Positions 32,011 through 41,635 of a DNA stretch of 57,841 nucleotides are shown piece after piece. Source of the DNA: Acinetobacter sp. B51(2017). Lineage in GTDB: Bacteria; Pseudomonadota; Gammaproteobacteria; Pseudomonadales; Moraxellaceae. The DNA lies in contig NZ_PJRJ01000019.1 of assembly GCF_003711395.1 (NCBI RefSeq), positions 1-57,841 on the forward strand, in the 5' to 3' direction. How positions within the stretch are numbered: the first letter of the stretch is position 1; each line of letters begins with the position of its first letter. Made by a program: the position numbers and the translations under genes. Below the pieces are notes generated by a model. That model was given only the letters and a program-made list of their open reading frames with translations. It was not told where the DNA came from and ran no database searches.

Positions 32011-33375
32011 TTAAGCATGTTTTTGCTGATCCTCCTGATCCACTTCACGCAATGAACGTCCACCGGTTTCTTTGAGTAAGATAATCGAGATCACTGAAAT
32101 GCCAATCACAAATAAAATATAGAAAGTGATGGGTAAGGTACTGTCAAATTTTTTCCATAATAAGGTTGCAATCATCGGTGCAATTGAACCTGCTAAAATT
32201 GAAGAAATTTGATAGCAAAAGGATGAGCCTGAATAGCGCATACGCGTCGGGAAAATCTCTGCCAATACTGCACCTTGTCCAGCATAACACATGCCTTGAA
32301 ACAATAAACCGGTACACATGGCTAACAATACCCAGCCAAATTCACCAGTATTTAAACCCGCAAAATAAAATGGAATCCACAGCACTAAGCCTGCATAGCC
32401 AATATACATCGTCATTTTTCGACCAATTTTATCCGACAGCGCTCCACACGAAATCATTGAAAAGAACTGAAAAGCATTGGCACAAAGTAATAAACTTAAA
32501 ATGGTCGGGTAACTAAATTGCATTTGAATCGATAAATAAGCAATCGAAAACACCACAATAATATAATAAGCAGAGTTTTCACCGACACGCATTAGCATGC
32601 CGCAAATGGCTTGTTTTGGATAGTGTTTGAGGACTTCCTTTAAACCTGCAGAGGCTTTTTGTTGCTGTTCTTGACGTTCAATGGATTCTTTAAAGACATC
32701 TGATTCTTCTACATTTTTACGAATATAGTAGCCAATAAATACAATCACCGCAGACAGCCAAAAGGCAATTCTCCAGCCCCATGCTAAAAAGTCTTCAGGC
32801 ACTAACAGGGCAGATAAACTCAGTAACACCAAACTGGCCAACACATTACCTGCACACGCCGCGGCTTGGGGAAAACTAGTCCAAAAACCACGTTGATGCT
32901 CTGGGCTATGTTCACCCACCAATAGCATCGCTCCGCCCCATTCACCGCCCACCGCAAAACCTTGAATAAAGCGCAACAAGACTAAGATGGCTGGCGCTGC
33001 ATAACCAATGCTGGCAAAAGTGGGAATACAGCCCATTAAAAAGGTCGCCACCCCCACCAGAATTAAGCTAATTTGTAGTAGTTTTTTACGTCCGTATTTA
33101 TCACCGTAGTGACCAAAGACTAAACCGCCTAAAGGGCGGGCCATAAATCCTACCGCATAGGTGGCAAAGGCGGCAATAATGCCCATCAGTACTCCGCCAC
33201 TGCCCATCGTAGGGAAAAAGATTTTTGAAAAGACCAAGGTACTGGCAATACCGTAAATAAAAAATTCATACCACTCTGCAATGGTGCCTGCCATTGCTGC
33301 GCCAACTACTTTTTTAATCGAGGAGCGTTCCGCGGTCACCTCAAGCTCTACAGCTTTTGTTTGTGCTATTTCCAT
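32011..33375 (-). CDS. MFS transporter, metabolite:H+ symporter (MHS) family
   Basis: This 454-residue inner-membrane transporter has about 12 helices. The N-terminus GAAMAGTIAEWYEFFIYG and the loop HYGDKYGRKK are MHS hallmarks, as are RFIQGFAVGGEWGGA and LAEIFPTRMRYSG. Relatives carry organic acids such as dicarboxylates, shikimate or 2-oxoglutarate. The start at 33375 has AAAGGA at 8-base spacing; the ATG at 33381 is too close to it. Uptake of the pathway substrate or a product is inferred from the operon. Confidence 0.88.
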   Translation of the reverse strand: MEIAQTKAVELEVTAERSSIKKVVGAAMAGTIAEWYEFFIYGIASTLVFSKIFFPTMGSGGVLMGIIAAFATYAVGFMARPLGGLVFGHYGDKYGRKKLLQISLILVGVATFLMGCIPTFASIGYAAPAILVLLRFIQGFAVGGEWGGAMLLVGEHSPEHQRGFWTSFPQAAACAGNVLASLVLLSLSALLVPEDFLAWGWRIAFWLSAVIVFIGYYIRKNVEESDVFKESIERQEQQQKASAGLKEVLKHYPKQAICGMLMRVGENSAYYIIVVFSIAYLSIQMQFSYPTILSLLLCANAFQFFSMISCGALSDKIGRKMTMYIGYAGLVLWIPFYFAGLNTGEFGWVLLAMCTGLLFQGMCYAGQGAVLAEIFPTRMRYSGSSFCYQISSILAGSIAPMIATLLWKKFDSTLPITFYILFVIGISVISIILLKETGGRSLREVDQEDQQKHA

Positions 33376-33424
33376 GTTCATTATCCTTTGAGCATTGCTT
33401 TGTCGTTGTTGTTTTATTTGCTAT

Positions 33425-34870
33425 TTACAGTTGAATATTGCCTAAACAGACATATTTTATTTCGAGGTATTCATCCATGCCGTATTTAGACCCTTCACGG
33501 CCGATCCCTGATGCTTTTACGCCACCAAAAGGTGCGGCAGCATTCGAAATTAGACCGGTATTCACCCCCACCATGCCATATTCTAAAGCGCGTGACACAC
33601 GTATAAATTGACTCATGTCTTGGGTAAACACATAGGCAGCTAAGCCAAATTCGGTATCATTGGCCAGTTGGATCGCCTCAGCTTCATGGTCAAATTTAAA
33701 AATGGGCGCCATTGGGCCAAAGGTTTCTTCACGCGCACATAGCATGTTTTGGGTCACATCTTGCAGCACGGTCGGTGTACACCAATGGCCTTGCTGTGCT
33801 TCAACTTCACCTGTCACCAATTGCGCGCCTTTGCTTAACGCGTCTTGGATATGTTGTTTAACTTTCTCTACGGCTTTGGCATTAATCAGCGGCCCAATAT
33901 CGGTCTGTTCATCTAGGCCATTGCCCACTTTAAGCGCCTCGACTTTGCTTTTGAGCTTGGCAATAAACTCTGCATAGATGCCACTTTGCACATAAATACG
34001 ATTGGCACAGACACAGGTTTGTCCAGCATTACGAAACTTACTGTCCATCACCCCTTGTACCGCTTGGTCAATCTGTGCGGAATTGAATACTAAAACAGGT
34101 GCGTTACCGCCGAGTTCAAGCGATAGTTTTTTAATGGTTGGCGCACTTTGCGCCATTAGCTTGGCACCCACTTCTGTCGAACCGGTAAAGCTTAACTTTT
34201 TAACCAGTGGATGACGTGTAAGGACCTCACCAATCTCACTAGATGATCCAGTCACGACATTAAATATACCTTTGGGAAAGCCGGCTTGTTCGGCAAGTTT
34301 GGCCAAAGCCAAAGCGGTTAATGGCGTTTCTGAAGCCGGTTTAACAATAATGCTACAGCCCGCGGCTAACGCAGGTGCCACTTTACGGGTAATCATCGCC
34401 GCCGGAAAATTCCACGGGGTAATGGCAGCACAGACGCCGACCGCTTGCTTAAACACAAAAATTTCACTATTGCTCGCTGTGGGAATAATATCGCCATAAC
34501 CGCGTTTGGCTTCTTCACTAAACCACTCGATATAGCTGGCTGCATAAGCAATCTCCCCTTTGGCTTCTTTAAGTGGCTTGCCTTGCTCTAGGGTCATAAT
34601 GGTGGCAAGCTCGTCTTGATGCGTTTGCATCAAATCAAACCATTGTCTTAATACACGACTGCGTTCATTGGGGGCCACTTCACGCCATTGTTTTTGGGCA
34701 ACGTCGGCATCTACAATCAGCTGTTCAATGCAAGCTGCATCCAGTTGCGGCACCTCGCTAATCAAGCTTTGATCATAGGGGTTATACACCGCTATTTTGT
34801 CTTGTGTAGTGATCCATTCACCATTGACCCAGCATCGATTTTCAAAAGATGCATATGTCTGAATATCCAT
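33425..34870 (-). CDS. NAD(P)-dependent aldehyde dehydrogenase, succinate-semialdehyde type
   Basis: This 481-residue enzyme matches GabD-like dehydrogenases. It has AITPWNFPAAMITRKVAPALAA, SFTGSTEVGAKLMA, the general-base Glu in LELGGNAPVLVF, the catalytic Cys in GQTCVCANRIYV and EETFGPMAPIF. The length is normal. In this operon it would oxidise the semialdehyde made by the iron-dependent alcohol dehydrogenase to an acid or diacid. It lies 12 bp after the sigma-54 activator. Confidence 0.9.
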   Translation of the reverse strand: MDIQTYASFENRCWVNGEWITTQDKIAVYNPYDQSLISEVPQLDAACIEQLIVDADVAQKQWREVAPNERSRVLRQWFDLMQTHQDELATIMTLEQGKPLKEAKGEIAYAASYIEWFSEEAKRGYGDIIPTASNSEIFVFKQAVGVCAAITPWNFPAAMITRKVAPALAAGCSIIVKPASETPLTALALAKLAEQAGFPKGIFNVVTGSSSEIGEVLTRHPLVKKLSFTGSTEVGAKLMAQSAPTIKKLSLELGGNAPVLVFNSAQIDQAVQGVMDSKFRNAGQTCVCANRIYVQSGIYAEFIAKLKSKVEALKVGNGLDEQTDIGPLINAKAVEKVKQHIQDALSKGAQLVTGEVEAQQGHWCTPTVLQDVTQNMLCAREETFGPMAPIFKFDHEAEAIQLANDTEFGLAAYVFTQDMSQFIRVSRALEYGMVGVNTGLISNAAAPFGGVKASGIGREGSKYGMDEYLEIKYVCLGNIQL

Positions 34871-34882
34871 ATATTTATATCC

Positions 34883-36310
34883 TTATTCTTGTTGTTTAAA
34901 ACGCGCAATCTTTTTCACTAACGTAGATTGCTCGACCTGTAGGGCTTGCGCTGTCGCACGGGTAGAACCATGCACGGCCAAAGCCTCAATAATTAATTGC
35001 CGTTCATAAGCTAAAACTTGTGCTTTGAGTGATAATGGCGTGCTTGCAACGTCACACTGTACAGACAAATGTTCCGGTAGATCCTGCAGCTCAATATCAT
35101 CTTGACGAGTCACGACACATAAACGCTCCACCAAATTCACCAATTCACGAATATTGCCCGGCCAAGCATAGTGGCTTAGAGCTTCTAATACTTCAGGACT
35201 CAACGACTTATGCTGCTGATGTTTTTGATTCCATAGGCTTAAATAATGCTCAAGCAGAGGAATAATTTCCGCACGGCGCTCACGTAAGGGTGGTAAATTT
35301 AGCTCAACCACATTAAGCCGATAAAATAAGTCCTCACGGAATTGCCCGTGATCAAGCATCTCCTTTAAATTGCGATGTGTGGCACTGATAATCCGTACAT
35401 CAATTTGTTTAAACTCGGTGCCACCCACGGCTAAAAAACGCTGCTCTTCAATGACTTTTAATAATTTGACCTGTAAATGTAAGGGCAAATCACCAATCTC
35501 ATCTAAAAACAAAGTGCCTTGATGGGCAATTTCCAATAGACCTTTTTTGCCTTTACTAGAGGCGCCGGTAAAGGCACCTGCCACATAGCCAAACAGTTCA
35601 ATTTCTAACAAATTATCGGGTAGGCCTGAACAATTCAGCTCTAAAAAAGCCTGTTCAGCGCGTGGACTCATGTGATGTATATAACGTGCCAGCTGACTTT
35701 TGCCTGTCCCCGTTTCCCCGCCAATTAGTACCTTACTGTCAAACTTAGCCACATGAGTCGCCAAATCTAATATGTCTTGCGTATGCTGCGAGACAATAAA
35801 ATCACTCGCATGACTGCTGATTTTATATTGCGCTTGACTACGGAATAAATTTTCCAGCTGTTCTTGTGCATGTTTGGCGCGCAGAAGTTCAGTAATATCC
35901 CGTACACAAGTCACCACACACAGTAATTGCTGCTTGGCATCAAAAATAGGACTACCTGTGACTAAAATCTTTTGATTGCCATGAATACTCTGTACTAAGG
36001 TCACTACATCCTGACGCTTAATGACTTCCAAGGAAACCGAATTGGATAAATAGCCCAGTTTCACCAAATCACCCATATAGCGACCCAGTAACAAACTACG
36101 GTTTAAACCCGTAATCCGTTCATAGGCACTATTGACCGCCAACGTCACTGCTTCGGCATCCGTGATATAAATGCCATCTTGAATCGCTTCCATAAAGGAG
36201 CGAATGGGTTCGACATTGAAAATTGAGCGGCCATCTTGGGTCTTTAAAGCAAAGCCTTGCATGTGCTGTAACAAGCTCAAGTGCTGCTGGTGCGCCTTAG
36301 CGACTGACAT
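34883..36310 (-). CDS. Sigma-54-dependent transcriptional activator with PAS sensor
   Basis: This regulator of about 475 residues has an N-terminal PAS domain (FMEAIQDGIYITDAEAVTLA and onward). The AAA+ domain has Walker A GETGTGKS, the sigma-54 contact loop GAFTGAS, Walker B TLFLDEIGD and FREDLFYRLNV. A C-terminal Fis-type helix-turn-helix ends in TRATAQALQVEQSTLVKKI. No receiver domain is present, so it senses a ligand or redox state through PAS. The start at 36310 has GAGAAG just upstream and overlaps the preceding gene by 14 bases. It lies inside the operon it probably controls; a sigma-54-like promoter is at 39931-39946. Confidence 0.92.
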   Translation of the reverse strand: MSVAKAHQQHLSLLQHMQGFALKTQDGRSIFNVEPIRSFMEAIQDGIYITDAEAVTLAVNSAYERITGLNRSLLLGRYMGDLVKLGYLSNSVSLEVIKRQDVVTLVQSIHGNQKILVTGSPIFDAKQQLLCVVTCVRDITELLRAKHAQEQLENLFRSQAQYKISSHASDFIVSQHTQDILDLATHVAKFDSKVLIGGETGTGKSQLARYIHHMSPRAEQAFLELNCSGLPDNLLEIELFGYVAGAFTGASSKGKKGLLEIAHQGTLFLDEIGDLPLHLQVKLLKVIEEQRFLAVGGTEFKQIDVRIISATHRNLKEMLDHGQFREDLFYRLNVVELNLPPLRERRAEIIPLLEHYLSLWNQKHQQHKSLSPEVLEALSHYAWPGNIRELVNLVERLCVVTRQDDIELQDLPEHLSVQCDVASTPLSLKAQVLAYERQLIIEALAVHGSTRATAQALQVEQSTLVKKIARFKQQE

Positions 36311-37448
36311 AGGCTTCTCGATAAATCGATTCAATTTCCTGCACAGTAAATTGGCGCGGATTATTTTTCAGCAAGCGCTCGACTTTAATCGCTTCTGCCG
36401 CAAGACCGGCTAAGTCTTCTTCCACAATGCCAAAATGTTGTAAACCGGCTGGAATATTCAGTTGACGACAGAATTGATGCAAAAATTCCACTAATTTTTC
36501 GGCATTGAGCATATGATGATTGCCTTGAGCCAGATGTAAGCGTTTTGCAATTTCACTTAAACGTTCTGCACAGCCCAACACATTCCATTTTAAGACATAA
36601 GGCAGCATAAGCGCATTACTGACCCCATGCGCCATTTTGTACTTACCCCCTAATGGATAGGCCAAGGCATGCACGGCGCCCACACCCGCATTACCAAATG
36701 CCAAGCCTGCCATTAAGCTTGCCGTGGCCATTTTTTCGCGCGCCAGCAAATGATTGGGTAAAGCATAGGCTTGCGGTAAATACTCAACAATCATTTCAAT
36801 CGCTTGAATCGCTAAGGCATCCGTCACATCAGAACGATTCACTGAAATATAAGCTTCAATGGCATGCACTAAAGCATCAACACCACTGGCTGCGGTAACA
36901 GCGGGTGGGCAACTGACTGACATCACCGGTGAAACAATTGCCACATCTGGCAATAAGCAATCACTGACAATCCCTTGTTTCATTTGCTTGACGGTGTCAG
37001 ATAAAATCGCAATATTGGTCACTTCTGACCCTGTACCCGCCGTGGTTGGAATCACAATCAGGGCAATATCGCGCTGTTGAATTTGATCCACCCCAATAAA
37101 ATCCTCAACAGCGCCAGTTTGTCCTGCTAAAGCTGCCACACATTTGGCAATATCTAAGGCACTGCCGCCCCCTACCGCAATCACCCCATCGCAAGCTTGT
37201 TGATGATAGCCATCTATCACCTCTTGCACTTGGGCTAACTCAGGTTCTGGTTTGACTTGATCATAAATTGCATAATCAATATTTAAGCGACTGAGTACTT
37301 GTTGAATGGTGCCTGACTGTACCACGCCTTGGTCGGTGACAATTAATGCCTTATTCATCTTTAATTTTTCGATCGCTGTAGCTACATAATCCAGTGCATT
37401 TGGCCCAGTAATCAATTTATTGGCGGTTTTAAATGTTGCAAAGCTCAT
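36297..37448 (-). CDS. Iron-containing (group III) alcohol dehydrogenase
   Basis: This 383-residue enzyme shows the NAD-binding block GVIAVGGGSALDIAK, PTTAGTGSEVTNIAIL, and metal-binding residues in ALVHAIEAYIS and GAVHALAYPLGGKYKMAHG. All four metal ligands (Asp and three His) appear to be present. It probably oxidises a hydroxy acid to the corresponding semialdehyde in this pathway. It lies 12 bp after the hydrolase gene and its 3' end overlaps the activator gene. Confidence 0.9.
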   Translation of the reverse strand: MSFATFKTANKLITGPNALDYVATAIEKLKMNKALIVTDQGVVQSGTIQQVLSRLNIDYAIYDQVKPEPELAQVQEVIDGYHQQACDGVIAVGGGSALDIAKCVAALAGQTGAVEDFIGVDQIQQRDIALIVIPTTAGTGSEVTNIAILSDTVKQMKQGIVSDCLLPDVAIVSPVMSVSCPPAVTAASGVDALVHAIEAYISVNRSDVTDALAIQAIEMIVEYLPQAYALPNHLLAREKMATASLMAGLAFGNAGVGAVHALAYPLGGKYKMAHGVSNALMLPYVLKWNVLGCAERLSEIAKRLHLAQGNHHMLNAEKLVEFLHQFCRQLNIPAGLQHFGIVEEDLAGLAAEAIKVERLLKNNPRQFTVQEIESIYREAYVSR

Positions 37449-37460
37449 GTTATTGTTATC

Positions 37461-38399
37461 CTATTTAATATTATGTTTAATAAATTCACTGATCTTGTCT
37501 AAGTATTGCTCTGCAATTGGTAATTTCCCTGCCATGGTAAACATGCCATGCATCAGACCTTGCACATGGTGATAGTCCACATTTAAGCCAGCTTGAATGG
37601 CCGTCCTGACATAATCTAAAACCTCATCACGCAATGGATCATGCTCAACGGTCAGAATATAGAGTTTGCCATTTTCTCGTATAAAAGGTTGATTCAAAAT
37701 ACAAATTGCATTGTGGTCATCTAAGTCTTGCATTAACTGCTCAAAAAACCAGTGCATGGTGCTTTGCACTAAGGGAAAGCCGCTTAAATACGCTTGATAA
37801 CTCGGACTTTCAGGAAAATACCCAATCACCGGATAAAGTAAGACTTGTGCTTTTAATTCGATGTTAAATTGCTGATAAAAATTTTGTCCTAAATAGGCTG
37901 CTAAATTCGCGCCGGCACTATCCCCACAAAACACTAAACGTGTGACATCAACGCCTAACTCGGTATGTTGTTGCATGATATACGCCAGTGCCTGCTGGCA
38001 ATCTTGATAAGGTACAGGAAATTTAAATTCAGGCGCCAGACGATAGTCAATCGCAATCACGCGTACATCGGCACTATGCGCCAACTTACGGCAAATCGAG
38101 TCATGTGAGTCTAAATTTCCAATTACCCAACCACCGCCGTGGATATAGATCACACATGCCCGCTGCGTTGCCTGTAAATCAATATCATAAAGACGTAGAT
38201 GAATCGGCTGATCTTGCCATGTTTGCTCAATATCCCTCGTTTGCACATGGTCTAAACCTTGCATCGCAGCCAAAGCACAATTGTTGATATAGGTCTGGCG
38301 TAGTTCAGCAATACTGCCCATTTTTTCAAACGATTGCCCGCCTTTGGCTAAGAAGGCCTCAATTACGGGACGGGCATCCGGATGCAGTGCGTAAGTCAT
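37461..38399 (-). CDS. Alpha/beta hydrolase, hormone-sensitive-lipase family
   Basis: This 312-residue soluble esterase has the oxyanion motif HGGGWVIGN, the nucleophile elbow FCGDSAGAN, an acid residue in EHDPLRDE and the catalytic His in GLMHGMF. The complete triad identifies an HSL-family carboxylesterase. Next to a Baeyer-Villiger monooxygenase it is the expected lactone or ester hydrolase. It overlaps the monooxygenase stop by four bases (ATGA), a sign of tight coupling. Confidence 0.9.
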   Translation of the reverse strand: MTYALHPDARPVIEAFLAKGGQSFEKMGSIAELRQTYINNCALAAMQGLDHVQTRDIEQTWQDQPIHLRLYDIDLQATQRACVIYIHGGGWVIGNLDSHDSICRKLAHSADVRVIAIDYRLAPEFKFPVPYQDCQQALAYIMQQHTELGVDVTRLVFCGDSAGANLAAYLGQNFYQQFNIELKAQVLLYPVIGYFPESPSYQAYLSGFPLVQSTMHWFFEQLMQDLDDHNAICILNQPFIRENGKLYILTVEHDPLRDEVLDYVRTAIQAGLNVDYHHVQGLMHGMFTMAGKLPIAEQYLDKISEFIKHNIK

Positions 38400-39874
38400 A
38401 CCACTTGATCCTCCATCCCGACATGCGCGCTATAGTAGTCTGATGCTTGAAACTGTGCCGCCTGACGATAGGCTTCCACATCTAAGGGCCAATTGTTAAT
38501 CACTTTACCAGCTGCATTTTTATACCAACTTGAGCAGTCGGAGGAAAAGGCTGAGTGAGCCATCTGCTGTTGGATTTTGTGGTTATAATCCTCAAATAAT
38601 TCCGGCTTAACCGCCAAAGCCACATCATGGGCTAAAATATGCTGTACCGCCTCTAAAATGTATTGATGCTGAATTTCTAGCATCGTCACAATCGAATTAT
38701 GGTTTAAGTTGGTATTAGGGCCGTAGACTAAAAATAAATTATTAAATTGAGGTACGCTTAAACCTAAATAGGCTTCTGCACCATCTGCCCACACTTGTGA
38801 TAAAGACTCACCATTTTGCGCCACAATATTGAGCTTGCCATTAAAGTTTTGACTGGCAAATCCAGTTCCATAAATAATGACATCGGCTTCGATGTATTCT
38901 CCGGCACTGGTTACAATGCCATGCTCACTCATTTCTGCAATTGCATCGGTCACTAAAGACACATTGTCACGATTGAGCGTTGGGTAATAATCATCGGTTC
39001 TTAAAATACGTTTACAACCAAACTCATAATCTGGGGTCAGCTTAGCACGTAAAATAGGATCTGGAATACTGTCATATAAATGTTGAAGGGCTAAACGCTC
39101 ACCCTCTTTTTGCATATCACTGCCATGTTGGGTGCGATGAAAACCATCTTCACGCATTTGATGAATATGCTGACGACTGGCAAAAAATGCGGCAGGATGA
39201 TGCTCAAATTCATCCAACTCAGCTTGGCTAAACACATACTGATCACGCGGCATAATCCAATTGGCACTGCGCTGAAAAATCGTCAGCTGTTTTGCCTGTT
39301 TCGCGACCTCAGGAATATATTGTACAGCGCTGGCGGCACTACCAATACTCACGACGTTCTTATCTGTTAAATTGACTTCATATTGCCATGCAGCAGAGTG
39401 GAAACTTTGTCCTTGAAAACGCTCTGCACCCTTAAAGCTTGGGATAACCGGTGTATTGAGTTGTCCCCAAGCTGGAATAAACACTTTGGCTTGCACTCGC
39501 CCTAGGTTTTGAATCTCTAAATCCCAAAGCTGCTGTTCTTTATTCCAGATCGCTTGGGTAATTTCAGCGTTATAGCTCAGATGTGGGTGTAAATTAAAGT
39601 GACTGGCTAAATCATTTAAATAGCCCAACAACTCTTCTTGACCGGCATACATGCGACTCACGCGCAGATGCGGAAAATAGCTAAAACAGTAAATATGCGA
39701 CTGGGTATCACAGGCCGCACCGGGGTAAATATTGTCACGCCAAACACCGCCTAACGCATCGGCTTTTTCAAAAATTTTGAAATTTTCTATGCCATTTTGT
39801 TTGAGCACTGCCGCCATACCTAGGCCACCATAGCCAGATCCTAAAATGGCGACATCCAAAATTTGCTGACTCAT
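38396..39874 (-). CDS. Flavin-containing Baeyer-Villiger-type monooxygenase
   Basis: This 492-residue FAD/NADPH enzyme has an FAD-binding motif GSGYGG (residues 12-17), the segment GGVWRDNIYPGAACD typical of BVMOs, and a fingerprint F-x-G-x-x-x-H-x-x-x-W at 153-163. The residue after the final Trp is Gln instead of the usual Pro or Asp. The second nucleotide-binding motif reads GSAASA. It should insert oxygen next to a ketone, giving a lactone or ester. The substrate is unknown; the flanking hydrolase and dehydrogenases suggest a cyclic or alkyl ketone. It is the first gene of the operon. Confidence 0.88.
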   Translation of the reverse strand: MSQQILDVAILGSGYGGLGMAAVLKQNGIENFKIFEKADALGGVWRDNIYPGAACDTQSHIYCFSYFPHLRVSRMYAGQEELLGYLNDLASHFNLHPHLSYNAEITQAIWNKEQQLWDLEIQNLGRVQAKVFIPAWGQLNTPVIPSFKGAERFQGQSFHSAAWQYEVNLTDKNVVSIGSAASAVQYIPEVAKQAKQLTIFQRSANWIMPRDQYVFSQAELDEFEHHPAAFFASRQHIHQMREDGFHRTQHGSDMQKEGERLALQHLYDSIPDPILRAKLTPDYEFGCKRILRTDDYYPTLNRDNVSLVTDAIAEMSEHGIVTSAGEYIEADVIIYGTGFASQNFNGKLNIVAQNGESLSQVWADGAEAYLGLSVPQFNNLFLVYGPNTNLNHNSIVTMLEIQHQYILEAVQHILAHDVALAVKPELFEDYNHKIQQQMAHSAFSSDCSSWYKNAAGKVINNWPLDVEAYRQAAQFQASDYYSAHVGMEDQVV

Positions 39875-39930
39875 ATCCTTATCCTTGTTATTTTTCCTTA
39901 CTGATGAAAAAAATCATCTTTATTCTATTT

Positions 39931-39946
39931 TCCAAAAATCATGCCA
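39931..39946 (-). promoter_or_regulatory. Sigma-54-like (-24/-12) promoter of the monooxygenase operon
   Basis: The minus-strand sequence TGGCATGATTTTTGGA matches TGGCACGRNNNTTGCW at all fixed positions except two (C to T at position 6, and C to G in the -12 element). The -24 GG and spacing are right; the -12 GC is the weak point. The site would start transcription about 45 bp upstream of the monooxygenase gene, in an operon encoding its own sigma-54 activator. Confidence 0.5.
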
Positions 39947-40245
39947 ACTTCTTTCCACCCCATAGATCATTGTTTTATTTACAATTTAAAAATCTATCGA
40001 CGATCGAGGTGATGAATTTTTTCTTAAATTAGCTTTATTTTGATGATTTTTTTCTTTTATAACACAAAAGATAAAAGTGATGTCAACTGAAATTTACTAA
40101 AAATACGCCAAAGTACACGTACTAGCGGATATAAAAATTGGCTGAAATTAACATAAGCCATACCCCACGCTCTATTTCCCCTTGCTAGGATAAAGCCATC
40201 TAATTTAAGTCGATGTACTTAAAATCACAATAACGAGGATTATTT
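39947..40245. other. Regulatory gap between catabolic operon and methyltransferase gene
   Basis: About 300 bp of AT-rich DNA without an ORF. This is where activator sites for the sigma-54 promoter would be expected. A short palindromic patch with CGACGATCG lies near 39999-40007, but no clear repeated activator site was recognised. Confidence 0.35.
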
Positions 40246-41205
40246 ATGTCAAGGCATCTTGCTGTTGAGTTATCTGCTCAACAATCTGCCTTAGTGGAAT
40301 TATTACGCTATTTAAAACAACACCATTATCACTTTACCACTATTACCCCGTTGTCCCATCAACGTATTCTGACACGGCGTAAAGCACAAACTGCCAGCAG
40401 TCTGACCGACATTTTTGGTTGGAATTTACCTTTTGATGCAGATTTTCTACCCTTAGAGCTATTTGCATTACTACAAACAAGTCAATATCTAGAGCGCTAC
40501 AATGACCAGCAATGGTATAGCTGTATTCGTGTTTCAAGTCTAGATCAACATTTAGTGGTTCATTCTGGTTATCCAACCCAAGATATTGATGCGGTTTTTT
40601 TTGGCCCCGATACCTATCGCTTTTATTTTCATGTGCAGCAATATCTCAAGCAACAGCAATTACAGCCCCAATCCGCTTTAGAAATTGGCTGTGGAACAGC
40701 AGCGGTGGCCATTGCACTTGCCAAACAGTTTAAAATTGAGCACATGACTGGCATTGATATCAATCCACAAGCTTTAAGCTTTAGCGCAGTCAACGCCAAG
40801 GCAGCGAAGATGGATTTAATCTTAGCGCAAAGTGATGTGTTGCAAGATATTGATCAAAAGTTTGATTTTATTTTTGCCAATCCACCATATTTGGTCGATG
40901 ATGAGCAACGTCAATATCGGCACGGCGGCCAACTTGATGGCGCTGAAATGGCCTTTGTTATTTTACAACAAGCGATTCGGCAGTTAAGTCCACAAGGGCA
41001 TTTATTTTTATATACTGGTGCGGCAATCTCGCAAGATAATAATTTACTCTATACCGCAATTAAAATTTTTATGCAGGATTATCCTGACTATTCATGGCAC
41101 TATCAGGAGATTGATCCTGACGTGTTTGGCGAAGAACTCGAGCACAGCCAATATCAGCACATTGATCGGATTAGCTTGGCATTAATCACGGTACAAGCAC
41201 CTTAA
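40246..41205 (+). CDS. SAM-dependent methyltransferase, HemK/PrmC-like fold
   Basis: This 319-residue protein has a class I methyltransferase domain in the C-terminal half. The SAM-binding motif is ALEIGCGTAAVAIALA, the acidic loop MTGIDINPQAL, and the catalytic motif FIFANPPYLVDD. NPPY is characteristic of enzymes that methylate amide or amino nitrogens (PrmC, RNA methylases). The N-terminal 130 residues form a separate domain I do not recognise. The target is unknown. A bidirectional terminator follows. Confidence 0.88.
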   Translation: MSRHLAVELSAQQSALVELLRYLKQHHYHFTTITPLSHQRILTRRKAQTASSLTDIFGWNLPFDADFLPLELFALLQTSQYLERYNDQQWYSCIRVSSLDQHLVVHSGYPTQDIDAVFFGPDTYRFYFHVQQYLKQQQLQPQSALEIGCGTAAVAIALAKQFKIEHMTGIDINPQALSFSAVNAKAAKMDLILAQSDVLQDIDQKFDFIFANPPYLVDDEQRQYRHGGQLDGAEMAFVILQQAIRQLSPQGHLFLYTGAAISQDNNLLYTAIKIFMQDYPDYSWHYQEIDPDVFGEELEHSQYQHIDRISLALITVQAP

Positions 41206-41206
41206 C

Positions 41207-41232
41207 AGCAAGCCCACATCCGTGGGCTTGCT
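41207..41232. terminator. Bidirectional terminator
   Basis: A perfect 11-bp stem (AGCAAGCCCAC and GTGGGCTTGCT) with a 4-base loop lies between the convergent methyltransferase and Imm33-like genes. The T-run is short (ATTTTG). Confidence 0.8.
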
Positions 41233-41248
41233 ATTTTGAATAGGGCGC

Positions 41249-41593
41249 TTAAATATCTGACTCACCTTCACGCCATACATCTTCATATTCATCATGATCG
41301 ATTAAAAAGCGATAGCCTGTATCAAGTGCTAAAAACGGCAAGGCTTCAGGAAAAACCTCTTCTAATTCTTTGACGGTAATGGTATGGAAGAAATCATCTG
41401 CATCATCTAATTCCCCACCATAGATAAACCATGCAATGCCGTCGCTATCGGGTAAATTACGAATCCCGACAATACTCTCTTCAGTTAAAGATTGAACAGC
41501 AATGGCAATGACATCTTGGTCATTGACTGCACGATAGGCAGAACCATATTGTTCACACACCAATTTCTGTTCTTCAATGATATCTTTATGCAT
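41249..41593 (-). CDS. Imm33/DUF2185-like small acidic protein
   Basis: This 114-residue acidic protein has no signal or membrane segment. The central pattern IVGIRNLPDSDGIAWFIYGG and the tail GYRFLIDHDEYEDVW resemble Imm33-like (DUF2185) proteins of Acinetobacter. Some family members are predicted immunity proteins, but no toxin gene is adjacent here, so a housekeeping role is as likely. The identification is moderate. The gene is flanked by two strong terminators and is monocistronic. Confidence 0.7.
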   Translation of the reverse strand: MHKDIIEEQKLVCEQYGSAYRAVNDQDVIAIAVQSLTEESIVGIRNLPDSDGIAWFIYGGELDDADDFFHTITVKELEEVFPEALPFLALDTGYRFLIDHDEYEDVWREGESDI

Positions 41594-41635
41594 GGGTAGA
41601 TTTTCTAAATCATGTCAACAAAGTCTAGTATAACG

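Noticed and set aside
41249..41593. Toxin-immunity pair suggested by the Imm33-like protein
   Set aside because: No toxin or secretion gene is adjacent. The neighbours are a methyltransferase and catalase, each separated by terminators.
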